Of a DNA stretch of 64,000 nucleotides, positions 40,579 to 49,398 are shown piece by piece (position 1 is the first letter of the stretch; each line of letters begins with the position of its first letter). Made by a program: the position numbers and the translations under genes. Source of the stretch: Dyella_A sp035685805 (GTDB taxonomy: Bacteria > Pseudomonadota > Gammaproteobacteria > Xanthomonadales > Rhodanobacteraceae); assembly GCF_035685805.1 (NCBI RefSeq), contig NZ_DASSAB010000057.1:1-64000 (forward strand), written 5' to 3'. Under the pieces are notes generated by a model that did no database searches, had not been told where the DNA came from, and saw nothing but the letters and a program-made list of their open reading frames with translations.

Positions 40579-41616
40579 ATGCCCATGCCCTCCTCCACCG
40601 ACCGTGCCGCCGAACGCCTCGCCTGGCTGCGCGCCACGCTCGGCGACGACACGCTGACGCTGGCCAGCGCCTCGGCCGATGCCAGCTTCCGCAGCTACTG
40701 GCGTACCCACCACCAGGGCCGCAGCTGGATCGTGATGGACTCGCCACCTGCGCTGGAAGACCCCGCCCCGTGGCTCGCCCTGGGGCAGCGTCTCGCCGAG
40801 GCGGGGCTGCACGTGCCGGAAGTCCGCGCCGCCGACCTGCAGCGCGGCTTGCTGCTGATCGAGGATCTCGGTACGCGGATGTACCTGCCGGAACTGTCCG
40901 ACGCCACGGTCGACCGGCTCTACGGCGACGCGATGGCGGCACTGTTGCGCATGCAATCTGCCTGCGGCACCGACGGCCTGGCGCCGTACGATCGCGCGTT
41001 CCTCGCCCGCGAGCTGGCGATCATGCCGGAGTGGTTCCTCGGCCGGCACCTGGGGCTGATCCCGGACGACGACGAGCAAGCCACACTCGACCATGCCTTC
41101 GCCGCCCTGCTGGACAACGCGCTGACGCAGCCCACGGTGTTCGTCCACCGCGACTTCCACAGCCGCAACCTGCTGGTGCTCGACGGCGATGTCCCGCTGG
41201 CCAGCCCCGGCATCATCGATTTCCAGGGCGCCCTGGCCGGGCCGATCACCTATGACCTCGCCTCGCTGCTGCGCGACTGCTACATCACCTGGCCGCGCGC
41301 GCGGGTCGAAGCGTGGGCCGAGGGCTACCGCCTGCAACTGCGGCGCGCGGGACTGATCGGCGACGCAGTGGACGAGACCACCTTCCTGCGCTGGTTCGAC
41401 CTGACCGGGCTGCAGCGGCACATCAAGGTGCTGGGCATCTTCTGCCGGCTGCACTACCGCGATGGCAAGCCGGGCTATCTGGCGGATCTTCCGCGCGTGT
41501 TCGACTACGTGATCGAGGTCGCTGCCGGCTACCCGCAACTGCAACCGCTGGCCGACCTGCTGGCGCGCCACGCGGGCTCGCGCGACCTCACCCGCCCAAC
41601 GGGGATGCCCGCATGA
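40579..41616 (+). CDS. amgK: AmgK anomeric MurNAc/GlcNAc kinase
   Basis: The 345-residue product belongs to the aminoglycoside phosphotransferase-like fold. The catalytic loop is HRDFHSRN (190-197, base Asp192) and the metal Asp is in IIDFQGAL. The match is to AmgK, which phosphorylates the anomeric carbon of MurNAc in the cell-wall recycling path that bypasses de novo UDP-MurNAc synthesis and gives fosfomycin tolerance in Pseudomonas. The overlap by ATGA with murU supports this over other APH-like kinases. Confidence 0.93.
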   Translation: MPMPSSTDRAAERLAWLRATLGDDTLTLASASADASFRSYWRTHHQGRSWIVMDSPPALEDPAPWLALGQRLAEAGLHVPEVRAADLQRGLLLIEDLGTRMYLPELSDATVDRLYGDAMAALLRMQSACGTDGLAPYDRAFLARELAIMPEWFLGRHLGLIPDDDEQATLDHAFAALLDNALTQPTVFVHRDFHSRNLLVLDGDVPLASPGIIDFQGALAGPITYDLASLLRDCYITWPRARVEAWAEGYRLQLRRAGLIGDAVDETTFLRWFDLTGLQRHIKVLGIFCRLHYRDGKPGYLADLPRVFDYVIEVAAGYPQLQPLADLLARHAGSRDLTRPTGMPA

Positions 41617-42317
41617 GGCACGCGCTGATCTTTGCTGCCGGCCTGGGCGAGCGCATGCGTCCGCTCACTGACCGCACGCCCAAGCCGCTGCTGGTCGCTG
41701 GCGGCAAGCCGCTCATCGCGTGGCATCTGGAAAAGCTCGCCGCGATCGGCGTGAACTACGTGGTGATCAACACCTCGCACCTGGCCGAGCAGTTTTCCGA
41801 GGTGCTCGGCGACGGCTCGCGCTGGGGCCTGCGCATCCGCTATGCCTACGAGGGCCCCACGCCGCTGGAAACCGGCGGCGGCATGCTCAATGCGCTGCCG
41901 CTGCTGGGGCCCGAACCCTTTCTGGCCATCAATGGCGACATCTGGACCGACTTCGATCTTGCCGCCCTGCCCGCAGAACCGCGCGGCGCCGCCCACCTGG
42001 TCATGGTGGACAACCCGGCGCACCACCCGCAGGGGGATTTCTTCCTGGATGCGCAGGGTCGCCTGCACGACAGCGGCACACCGCGGCTCACCTTCGCGGG
42101 GATCGGCGTGTATCGCCACGGCATTCTCGACGGCTGGCAGGCGCTTTCGGATGCATCGTCCGCGGCGCGGCGTCCGGCCCGGTTCGCACTTGCTCCGCTG
42201 CTGCGCCTGGCCATGGCCAGAGGCGACGTGGACGGCATCCATCATCGCGGCGCCTGGACCGATGTCGGCACGCCGGATCGACTGGAGCAACTCGACGCGC
42301 AGCTAGGCCACCGCTGA
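41613..42317 (+). CDS. murU: MurU MurNAc-1-phosphate uridylyltransferase
   Basis: The 234-residue nucleotidyltransferase has the signature GLGERMRPLTDRTPKPLL at 10-27 and the catalytic segments NGDIWTDFD and GTPDRLEQL. MurU converts MurNAc-1-phosphate (from AmgK) to UDP-MurNAc. The start overlaps amgK by ATGA. It is convergent with motB with only six bases between stops and no visible terminator. Confidence 0.95.
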   Translation: MRHALIFAAGLGERMRPLTDRTPKPLLVAGGKPLIAWHLEKLAAIGVNYVVINTSHLAEQFSEVLGDGSRWGLRIRYAYEGPTPLETGGGMLNALPLLGPEPFLAINGDIWTDFDLAALPAEPRGAAHLVMVDNPAHHPQGDFFLDAQGRLHDSGTPRLTFAGIGVYRHGILDGWQALSDASSAARRPARFALAPLLRLAMARGDVDGIHHRGAWTDVGTPDRLEQLDAQLGHR

Positions 42318-42323
42318 TCGGCC

Positions 42324-43382
42324 TCAACCCGCCTTGACGGCGGGCGCAGCAGCAACGATCGCAGGCGAACCGTCGGTCCGGGGCGCCTCGACCCGGGTGG
42401 ACGATGGCGCGTTGTCGACGCCCGCCGCGGGCGTGCTGTCGGAGGTCGACGGACGCACGGTCGGGGGCATCGGCGGCAGCAACGACGGCTGGGGCGGCAG
42501 CCGCGTCAACTCCGGCGCTTTCGCCGCATCCTCGGCCTGCTTGGTCATCACCACGATGCTGATGCGCCGATTGATCGCCGCGCCCGGGTTGTTCTTGTCA
42601 AACGGTACCGAGGCGGCCAGGCCCACCACCCGGGCGATCTTCTGATCCAGCAGGCCGCCGTCGATCAGCGAACGTCGCGCCGCGTTGGCCCGGTCTGCCG
42701 ACAGCTCCCAGTTGCCGTAGTGGTGATCGCTGCTGTACGGCGCGTCATCGGTGTGACCGGAGATGCTGATCCCGTTGGGCACGGAGTTGATGAAGCCGGC
42801 CAGCTCGTGAAGGATGTCCACGGTATAGGGCTTCAACCCGGCGCTGCCCAGGTCGAACATCGGCCGGTTCTGCTTGTCGACGATCTGGATGCGCAAGCCC
42901 TCGGAGGTGATGTCCAGCAGCAGCTGGTCCTTGAACGGAGCCAGCGCCTGGCTGCTCTGGATGGCTGCGTTGAGCTGCTGCATCAGTTCGTCGAGGCGCT
43001 TCTTTTCCTGCTGGCGCGCGAGCTTCTCGGCATCGGCCACGGACGCGGCGGGCTTGGCGTTGTGGCGGTCGTTGCCGGGCCCGTGCGACATGTCCATCGC
43101 GCCGCCCAGCTGGATCGCGCTGTCGCTGGCGCCGCCCGGTCCCATCTGGCCCGGCGGCGCCATGGTCGCCTGGCCCTGGGACATGCTCGGGTTGGTGAAG
43201 TATTCGGAGATGGCCGCTTTCTGCTGGCGCGTGCCCTGCCCGAGGATCCACATCACCAGGAAGAACGCCATCATGGCGGTGACGAAGTCCGCATACGCGA
43301 CCTTCCAGGCGCCCCCGTGATGGCCTGCCGAGATCCGCTTGATCTTGCGGACGATGATGATCGGCTGGTCTTCCTCGCTCAT
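42324..43382 (-). CDS. motB: MotB flagellar stator subunit
   Basis: The product has 352 residues. The N-terminus HHGGAWKVAYADFVTAMMAFFLVMWIL contains the single membrane helix with the proton-binding Asp (YADF, about Asp32). The C-terminal OmpA-like domain that binds peptidoglycan includes ISISGHTDDAPY and NWELSADRANAARR. The C-terminal ~60 residues are Pro/Ala/Ser-rich and extend past the domain. The ATG at 43382 overlaps the motA stop by ATGA. Confidence 0.96.
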   Translation of the reverse strand: MSEEDQPIIIVRKIKRISAGHHGGAWKVAYADFVTAMMAFFLVMWILGQGTRQQKAAISEYFTNPSMSQGQATMAPPGQMGPGGASDSAIQLGGAMDMSHGPGNDRHNAKPAASVADAEKLARQQEKKRLDELMQQLNAAIQSSQALAPFKDQLLLDITSEGLRIQIVDKQNRPMFDLGSAGLKPYTVDILHELAGFINSVPNGISISGHTDDAPYSSDHHYGNWELSADRANAARRSLIDGGLLDQKIARVVGLAASVPFDKNNPGAAINRRISIVVMTKQAEDAAKAPELTRLPPQPSLLPPMPPTVRPSTSDSTPAAGVDNAPSSTRVEAPRTDGSPAIVAAAPAVKAG

Positions 43383-44236
43383 CCCCGTGCCCCGTTGAGG
43401 TGGGCCTCGAGATCGAGGAACGTCGGTCGGGCGTGCGAGGACAGGCTCTTGCGGGCGAACTCGACCGCCACCTTGGGGTTGTAGCCGCGCAGGTTGGCAA
43501 TCAGCGCCACCTTCACGCACTCGAACGCCTTGCTGTCCTCTTTCACCTTGCCTTCCATGGCCGCCGCGAGCGGCCCGACGAACCCGTAGGCGAGCAGGAT
43601 GCCGAGGAACGTGCCGACCAGCGCCGCGGCGATGTGCTCACCGATCGCCGAGGTGTCGCCGCTGATCGAGCCCATGGTAATGACGATGCCGAGCACCGCC
43701 GCGACGATGCCGAAGCCGGGCAGCGCATCCGCCATCTTCGCCACGGCGTGCGCGGGTGCTTCCGCCTCGTGATGGTGCGTCTCCAGCTCGTAGTCCAGCA
43801 GCGGCTCGAGCTCGTGCGCATTCATGCTGCCGCTGACCATCAGGCGCAGGCAGTCGGTAATGAAATCGACCAGGTGGTGCTCGCGCAACAGGCGCGGATA
43901 GGCAGTGAAGATGGAGCTCGCCTTCGGGTCCTCGATATGGGCCTCGAGGCCGAGCAGCCCCTCCTTGCGGATCACGCTGAAGATGTCGTACAGCAGCGAG
44001 AGCAGATCGATGTAGTCCTGCTTCTTGTACTTCGGGCCCTTGAACAGGCCCAGCGTGTCCATGATCGACGCCTTGACGATCTTGGGCGAATTGGCCGTCA
44101 GGAACGCGCCGAACGCGCCGCCGCCGATGATCAGGAATTCGTATGGCTGCCACAGAGCCAGCAAATGCCCATGCGAAAGTACGTAGCCTCCGGCCACGCA
44201 AGCCAGCACGACCAGCGCCCCAATGATTACCAACAT
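43379..44236 (-). CDS. motA: MotA flagellar stator subunit
   Basis: The 285-residue product has four membrane helices: two near the N-terminus (3-20, 33-50) and two near 168-190 and 200-222 (GFGIVAAVLGIVITMGSI; LVGTFLGILLAYGFVGPLA). The cytoplasmic loop carries the torque-generating Arg/Glu region (IRKEGLLGLEAHIEDP). With MotB it forms the proton channel. It is the first gene of the motAB unit, with a sigma-28 type promoter 40 bases upstream. Confidence 0.96.
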   Translation of the reverse strand: MLVIIGALVVLACVAGGYVLSHGHLLALWQPYEFLIIGGGAFGAFLTANSPKIVKASIMDTLGLFKGPKYKKQDYIDLLSLLYDIFSVIRKEGLLGLEAHIEDPKASSIFTAYPRLLREHHLVDFITDCLRLMVSGSMNAHELEPLLDYELETHHHEAEAPAHAVAKMADALPGFGIVAAVLGIVITMGSISGDTSAIGEHIAAALVGTFLGILLAYGFVGPLAAAMEGKVKEDSKAFECVKVALIANLRGYNPKVAVEFARKSLSSHARPTFLDLEAHLNGARG

Positions 44237-44275
44237 AACGGCTGCTCCTGCCTGCTGTGTTTTGCCTCTCCACGG

Positions 44276-44302
44276 CTATCGGCGCGGGCGCGTCGAAGTT
44301 GA
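44276..44302 (-). promoter_or_regulatory. Sigma-28 (FliA)-type promoter of motAB
   Basis: On the minus strand the sequence is TCAACTTC-N11-GCCGATAG. The -10 box matches GCCGATAA at seven of eight positions and the N11 spacing is exact for the flagellar class 3 consensus TAAAGTTT-N11-GCCGATAA; the -35 matches less well. It ends 40 bases before the motA ATG. Confidence 0.72.
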
Positions 44303-44328
44303 GTGATGCGGGACACATCCGCGCAATG

Positions 44329-44356
44329 AAAAAGCCCGGCCGAAGCCGGGCTTTTT
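44329..44356 (-). terminator. Intrinsic terminator after secF
   Basis: AAAAAGCCCGGC-CGAA-GCCGGGCTTTTT: a perfect GC-rich stem with GA-rich loop flanked by A- and T-tracts, so it can stop transcription in both directions. It lies 22 bases after the secF stop and upstream of motAB. Confidence 0.9.
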
Positions 44357-44377
44357 GTCGCAGCAGGAACTTGCGCC

Positions 44378-45355
44378 TCAGGGGCGGCGCGCCAGCTCCG
44401 GGTTTTCCTTGGTCACCGGCATCAGGTCCTTCTTCGACACGCCCAGCCACAGCAGGATCGGGCTGGCCACGAAGATCGACGAGAGCGTGCCGACCACGAT
44501 GCCGATCAGCATCGTCACCGCGAAGCCTTCCACCGCCGGACCGCCGATGAAGTACAGCGCCGCCATGGTGATGCCGGTGAACAGCGAGGTGATGATGGTG
44601 CGCGACAGCGTGGTGTTGATCGAGCGGTTGAGGATCTCCTCCGGCTCGGCCTTGCGCGCGAGGCGGAACAGCTCGCGGATACGGTCGAACACCACCACCT
44701 TGTCGTTGATCGAGTAGCCGATCACCGCCAGCACCGAGGCCAGCACGGTGAGGTCGAACTCGCGCTGCACCAGCGCGATCACGCCCAGCGTCACCAGCAC
44801 GTCATGCACCTCGGTGACCAGCGCGGCGATCGCGAAGCGGCGCTCGAAGCGGATCCACAGGTACAGGCCGATGCCGATGATCACGAAGATCGCCGCGATC
44901 GAGCCGTCGCTCTTCACCTCGTCGCCCACCGCCGAGGTGACAAAGCTGTGGCTGGTCATGGCCACGCCCGGGTTCTCGCTCTTGAGCGCAGCCAGCACGT
45001 CGTTGGCCACCTTGTCGGCCTGGACCGAGCTGCTTGGCCTGGCCGCGGACTCGCCCTCACCGGCGGCGTCTTCCTTGGCCTGCAGGCGGATCGACATCTG
45101 GCGCGAACCGCCCAGGCTCTGCACCAGCGGGTTCTCGAAACCGTGCTTCTGCAGCGCCGCGCGCACCTGGCCGACATCGGTGGGCTGCTGGTAGGCCACT
45201 TCCACCGAGATGCCGCCGGTGAAGTCCAGCGCGTAGTTGAGCCCCTTGGTGAAGATCAGGCCGATCGAGGCGAGCATCAGCAAGACGGCAATGCCGATGC
45301 TGTATTTGCGCATGCCCAGAAAGTTGACGTTGGCGTTGTGGTTGAAGATTTCCAT
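44378..45355 (-). CDS. secF: SecF protein-export membrane subunit
   Basis: The product has 325 residues with six predicted membrane helices and a periplasmic domain between the first and second. Family features include LDFTGGISVEVAY near the N-terminus and DKVVVFDRIRE in the fourth-fifth helix region. SecDF uses the proton gradient to pull exported proteins out of SecYEG. The start at 45355 (MEIFNHNANVNFLGMRKY) is standard; a longer frame was rejected. It follows secD by 139 bases. Confidence 0.96.
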   Translation of the reverse strand: MEIFNHNANVNFLGMRKYSIGIAVLLMLASIGLIFTKGLNYALDFTGGISVEVAYQQPTDVGQVRAALQKHGFENPLVQSLGGSRQMSIRLQAKEDAAGEGESAARPSSSVQADKVANDVLAALKSENPGVAMTSHSFVTSAVGDEVKSDGSIAAIFVIIGIGLYLWIRFERRFAIAALVTEVHDVLVTLGVIALVQREFDLTVLASVLAVIGYSINDKVVVFDRIRELFRLARKAEPEEILNRSINTTLSRTIITSLFTGITMAALYFIGGPAVEGFAVTMLIGIVVGTLSSIFVASPILLWLGVSKKDLMPVTKENPELARRP

Positions 45356-45494
45356 CAAACATTCCTTCAGGGGATCCCGGCCATGGATGGCCGGTCGCGT
45401 AACGGAACCATCCGCCACGCGGAGCCCGGGTCGGCGGTGCGCCGGACCGGGCGAATCGCCGCTGGCCCACGACGGGTCAGCGGCGACACAACAA

Positions 45495-47375
45495 CTACAC
45501 CGACAGCGTCTTGAGCTTGCGGTGGCCGTGGATCAGCGCAGTGATGGCATGCGTGACCGTCACCGAGGTGAACATCGAGGTCAGGATGCCGATCAGCAGC
45601 GTGATGCCGAAGCCGCGGATCGGGCCCGAGCCCATGGTGGTCAGCGCCAGCGCCGCGATCAGGTGGGTGACGTTGGCGTCCAGGATGGTCGCCCAGGCTT
45701 TCTCGTAGCCGGCGCGGATCGAGGCATGCGGGGTGGAGCCGTTGCGCAGCTCCTCGCGGATGCGTTCGCAGATCAGCACGTTGGCGTCGATCGCCATGCC
45801 CAGCGTCAGCACGATGCCGGCAATGCCCGGCATGGTCAGGGTGACGCCGATCATCGACATCACCGCCACCAGGATCACCAGGTTGAAGAACAGCGCGATG
45901 TCCGCCACCAGGCCGAACAGCTTGTAGTAGACCGCCGCGGCCAGCAGCACCAGCGCCAGGCCCAGCAGCACCGCCTTGAAGCCCTTGTTGATGTTGTCCT
46001 GGCCCAGGCTCGGGCTCAGTGCCGACTCGGAGACGATGTCCACCGGCGCGGCCAGCGAGCCGCCCTTGAGCAGCAGCGCGAGCTCGGACGCTTCCTTCGG
46101 GCTGGACAGGCCAGTGGTCTGGAACTGCTTGCCGAACACGCCCTGCACGGTGGCGTCGCTGATCACCTCCTCGGTGATGCGCGGCACGCGTACTTCCTTG
46201 CCATCGACCATCTTGGTGTCGGTGACGCGCTCCACGTATACCACCGCCATCGGCTTGCCGACGTTGGCGGTCGTGTAGTCGAGCATCTTCTTGGCGCCAG
46301 CGGCGGTCAGCGTCACGTCCACCTTGGGCTGGCCGGACTGCTGGTCGGTGCCGGAGGAGGCGTCGGCGAGCTGGTCGCCGCTGACGATGATCTGCTTGCT
46401 CACCAGCACCGGACGGTTGGTGCCGCGCTCGCGATAAAGCCGCGCATTGGGCGGAATGTTGCCGGTGCGGGCAGCCTCCTGGGCCTGCGGGTCACCGGGG
46501 CGGCCGATACCCGGGTGATACTCCAGCGTGGCCACGGCGCCGATCACCTTCTTCGCCTCGGCCGGGTTCTGCATGCCGGCCAGCTCGACCACGATCTGGT
46601 TCTCGCCCTGCTGCTGGATCACCGGCTCGGACACGCCCAGTGCGTTGACGCGGTTGCGCAGCGTGCCAACGTTCTGCTTGATCGCGCCCAGCGCCAGCTC
46701 GCGCAGCTTGGCCGGCTTGACCACGGCATTGAGCATGAACCGGTCGCCGGTGGCGTCGCCGTTGTCGACGTTGAGGTCGGGGTACTCGCTGGTGATCGCG
46801 GTGGCTGCCGCGTTGCGGTCGGCGTCGGAGCGGAGCGCCACCACGATGCCCTGGCCGCGGGTGGGTGCACGCACCACCGAGTCATAACGAATGTTCTTCT
46901 GACGCAGCAGGTTGCGGATGTCGTCCGCGTACCGCTCTTCCTGCTTGTCGATCACGCTGTCCTGGTCCACCGCCATCAGGAAGTGCACGCCGCCCTGCAG
47001 GTCCAGGCCCAGCGGCATCGACTTGGCGTGGATTGCGCGCAGCCAGCCCGGCACCGTCGGGGCGAGGTTCAGCGCCACGGTGTAGTTGTCGCCCAGCGCG
47101 GCCTTGATCACGTCCGAGGCGCGGGCCTGCACGTCGGCATTGCTGAAGTTGGCAACCAGGTGGTCGCCGTCGATCGCCAGCCCGGTGTAGGCGATCTTCT
47201 GCTTGGCCAGCGCCTCGGCCACCTTCTGCTGCACGGTGGCATCGATCGGTGCGCCGTGGCTGGCCTGCACCTGCACCGCCGGCACCGGCGGGAAGGCGTT
47301 GGGCAGCGCATAGACGATGCCGAACACCAATACGAGCGCAACCAGCGCATATTTCCAGCGGGGGAAATCACTCAT
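45495..47375 (-). CDS. secD: SecD protein-export membrane subunit
   Basis: The 626-residue product has one N-terminal helix, a long periplasmic region (P1) and five C-terminal helices. The segments LGLDLQGGVHFLMAVD, VELAGMQNPAEAKKVIG and MAIDANVLICERIREELRNG are typical SecD. The ATG at 47375 (MSDFPRWKYAL) is standard. It follows yajC by 82 bases, which contain a strong hairpin at 47428-47451. Confidence 0.96.
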   Translation of the reverse strand: MSDFPRWKYALVALVLVFGIVYALPNAFPPVPAVQVQASHGAPIDATVQQKVAEALAKQKIAYTGLAIDGDHLVANFSNADVQARASDVIKAALGDNYTVALNLAPTVPGWLRAIHAKSMPLGLDLQGGVHFLMAVDQDSVIDKQEERYADDIRNLLRQKNIRYDSVVRAPTRGQGIVVALRSDADRNAAATAITSEYPDLNVDNGDATGDRFMLNAVVKPAKLRELALGAIKQNVGTLRNRVNALGVSEPVIQQQGENQIVVELAGMQNPAEAKKVIGAVATLEYHPGIGRPGDPQAQEAARTGNIPPNARLYRERGTNRPVLVSKQIIVSGDQLADASSGTDQQSGQPKVDVTLTAAGAKKMLDYTTANVGKPMAVVYVERVTDTKMVDGKEVRVPRITEEVISDATVQGVFGKQFQTTGLSSPKEASELALLLKGGSLAAPVDIVSESALSPSLGQDNINKGFKAVLLGLALVLLAAAVYYKLFGLVADIALFFNLVILVAVMSMIGVTLTMPGIAGIVLTLGMAIDANVLICERIREELRNGSTPHASIRAGYEKAWATILDANVTHLIAALALTTMGSGPIRGFGITLLIGILTSMFTSVTVTHAITALIHGHRKLKTLSV

Positions 47376-47427
47376 GCCTTGCATCCATCCAAGCCACACG
47401 GGAGTGCGGCATAACGTCGAAACGAGA

Positions 47428-47451
47428 ACGGCGCGCCGGGAGGCGCGCCGT
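47428..47451. other. Perfect inverted repeat between yajC and secD
   Basis: ACGGCGCGCC-GGGA-GGCGCGCCGT forms a perfect 10-bp stem with a four-base loop just after the yajC stop. There is no T-tract; it may be a processing site or attenuator rather than a terminator, since secD must be expressed with yajC. Confidence 0.5.
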
Positions 47452-47457
47452 GGGAGG

Positions 47458-47787
47458 TCAAGCCGACTTCAGCGAGCCCTTGGGCAGCACCTGCGACACG
47501 GCACCCTTCTGCACGCGCACCTTCACGTTCGGTGCGATCTCGACGGTGAGGAAGCTCTCGCCCACTTCGTCCACGCGGCCGGCGATGCCGCCGTTGGTGA
47601 CCACCTCGTCGCCCTTGCTGAGCGCCGAGAGCATCGCGCGGTGCTCCTTCTGGCGCTTCATCTGCGGGCGGATCATCAGGAAATAGAACACCACGAACAG
47701 ACCGATCAGCGGCAGGAACGTCATGATCGGGTTCGGCGCGGCGGCCGGAGCGGCCTGGGCGATCACGGAGGTCATCGGAAAAATCAT
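47458..47787 (-). CDS. yajC: YajC preprotein translocase accessory protein
   Basis: The product has about 109 residues, with one membrane helix (IMTFLPLIGLFVVFYFLMI) followed by RPQMKRQKEH, GDEVVTNGGIAGRV and VRVQKGAVSQVLPKG, the standard YajC pattern. It binds SecDF. The start could be at 47787 or 47775; no strong ribosome-binding site decides. It is the second gene of the tgt-yajC-secD-secF order kept in many proteobacteria. Confidence 0.94.
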   Translation of the reverse strand: MIFPMTSVIAQAAPAAAPNPIMTFLPLIGLFVVFYFLMIRPQMKRQKEHRAMLSALSKGDEVVTNGGIAGRVDEVGESFLTVEIAPNVKVRVQKGAVSQVLPKGSLKSA

Positions 47788-48076
47788 CGGTTTGTCTCGC
47801 AAGTGGCGGCCCCGACAGCAGTTTCTGCCGAATGCCTGAAAAAAGATCCCGGATTATGCCATGCGCCCCCAGGGGCTGCACTGCACCTTCACACACATGG
47901 CGACCTGTAAGAGCGTGCCGGAGCGCATTGGTTCCCGACCGTCCACGGCGCGCCGCGGGCCTGCGTCGCAAAGGCCGGGCCAGGGCATGCATTGCGGCGC
48001 TCGCAGACACAGTTGCCCTCGCTGCCCGCCGCGCCCCCGGCCCCGCGAGCCGCAGCCGCAGCCGCAGGACGGCGCG

Positions 48077-49195
48077 CTAGGGGGCGCGCCGAAGGGCGTA
48101 AAACTGCGCGGTGAAGTCGTCCAGCGACCGACTCTCGATCGCCGATCGCAGCCCCGCCATCAGCCGCTGGTAATGCCGCAGGTTGTGCATCGTGGCGAGC
48201 TGGCTGGCGAGAATCTCGTTGCAGCGGTCCAGATGGCGCAGGTAGGCGCGGCTGAAGCCGTTGGCGCAGGCGTAGCAGTCGCAGCCTTCCTCGATCACCC
48301 GCGTGTCCATCGCGAACTTGGCATTGCGGATGCGCAGCGTGCCCTCGGGCACGAACAGGAAGCCGTTGCGGGCGTTGCGGGTGGGCATCACGCAGTCGAA
48401 CATGTCGATGCCGCGGCGCACCGCTTCGACGATGTCTTCCGGCCGGCCCACGCCCATCAGGTAGCGCGGCTTGTCCGCCGGCAGCAGCGACACGGTGAAA
48501 TCCAGCGTGTGGTTGCGCTCGGCTTCCGGCTCGCCGACCGCGAGGCCGCCGACTGCGTAGCCGTCGAAGCCGATGTTTACCAGCCCTTCGGCCGAACGCC
48601 GGCGCAGCGGCTCGTACACGCTGCCCTGCACGATGCCGAACAGGTTGTTGGGATTCTTCAGCTCGTCGAACGCACGCCGCGAGCGTTCGGCCCAGCGCAG
48701 GCTCAGCTCCATCGACTCGGCGGCGACCTTCTCGGTGGCCGGGTACGGCGTGCACTCGTCGAAGATCATCGCGATGTCCGAATCCAGCACGGTCTGGATC
48801 TTCATCGACACTTCGGGCGACAGGAACACCTTGGAGCCGTCCACCGGCGAGGCGAAGGTCACGCCCTCCTCGGCCAGCTTGCGCTTGTGCGCCAGCGAGA
48901 ACACCTGGAAGCCGCCCGAGTCGGTGAGGATCGGCTTGTTCCAGCCGATGAACTTGTGCAGCCCGCCGAACTGCTCGACGATCTCCAGCCCCGGCCGCAG
49001 GAACAGGTGGAACGTGTTGCCGAGGATGATCTCGGCACCGATGTCGACGATGTCGCGCGGCGTCATCGCCTTCACCGAGCCGTAGGTACCCACGGGCATG
49101 AAGGCGGGCGTCTGCACCGTGCCGCGGCCGAAGGTCAGCTGCCCGCGGCGGGCCGCACCGTCGGTGGCCGCGAGATCGAAAGTCATGGAAGTCAT
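48077..49195 (-). CDS. tgt: tRNA-guanine transglycosylase (Tgt)
   Basis: The 372-residue product places the queuosine precursor preQ1 in the wobble position of tRNAs with GUN anticodons. Active-site motifs: LTDSGGFQVFS (catalytic Asp), GIVQGSVY, and DMFDCVMPTRNARNG with the nucleophile Asp. The zinc site is CDCYACANGFSRAYLRH. It precedes yajC by 289 bases, a stretch of GC-rich sequence with no gene. Confidence 0.97.
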   Translation of the reverse strand: MTSMTFDLAATDGAARRGQLTFGRGTVQTPAFMPVGTYGSVKAMTPRDIVDIGAEIILGNTFHLFLRPGLEIVEQFGGLHKFIGWNKPILTDSGGFQVFSLAHKRKLAEEGVTFASPVDGSKVFLSPEVSMKIQTVLDSDIAMIFDECTPYPATEKVAAESMELSLRWAERSRRAFDELKNPNNLFGIVQGSVYEPLRRRSAEGLVNIGFDGYAVGGLAVGEPEAERNHTLDFTVSLLPADKPRYLMGVGRPEDIVEAVRRGIDMFDCVMPTRNARNGFLFVPEGTLRIRNAKFAMDTRVIEEGCDCYACANGFSRAYLRHLDRCNEILASQLATMHNLRHYQRLMAGLRSAIESRSLDDFTAQFYALRRAP

Positions 49196-49264
49196 CCGGC
49201 CATTGTAGCGGTGACGCCGACCGCCCTGGCTCCGCCCACGGGTGGCGGGCAGAGCTCAGGCGCG

Positions 49265-49303
49265 CGCGCCACTCTCCGCTCTGTGCTCGCGGAGAGTGGC
49301 GCG
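49265..49303 (-). terminator. 15-bp perfect hairpin after the XVIPCD gene
   Basis: CGCGCCACTCTCCGC and its exact complement GCGGAGAGTGGCGCG are separated by a nine-base loop. It lies 95 bases after the stop of the putative effector gene and 70 bases before the tgt start. Without a T-tract it is a likely structured 3' end or Rho-type stop. Confidence 0.55.
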
Positions 49304-49398
49304 TATGCCGCTCAACCGACGCCACAACGGTCAGGCCGCGGCGGGCGCAGCCGTGGCCTGTCGTCGAACGGGCCAAACCCACCCATCTCGCCGGTTGT

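Noticed and set aside
47889..49382. Alternative minus-strand frame over tgt
   Set aside because: Tgt is certain in the other frame; this one has no motif and is Arg-rich.
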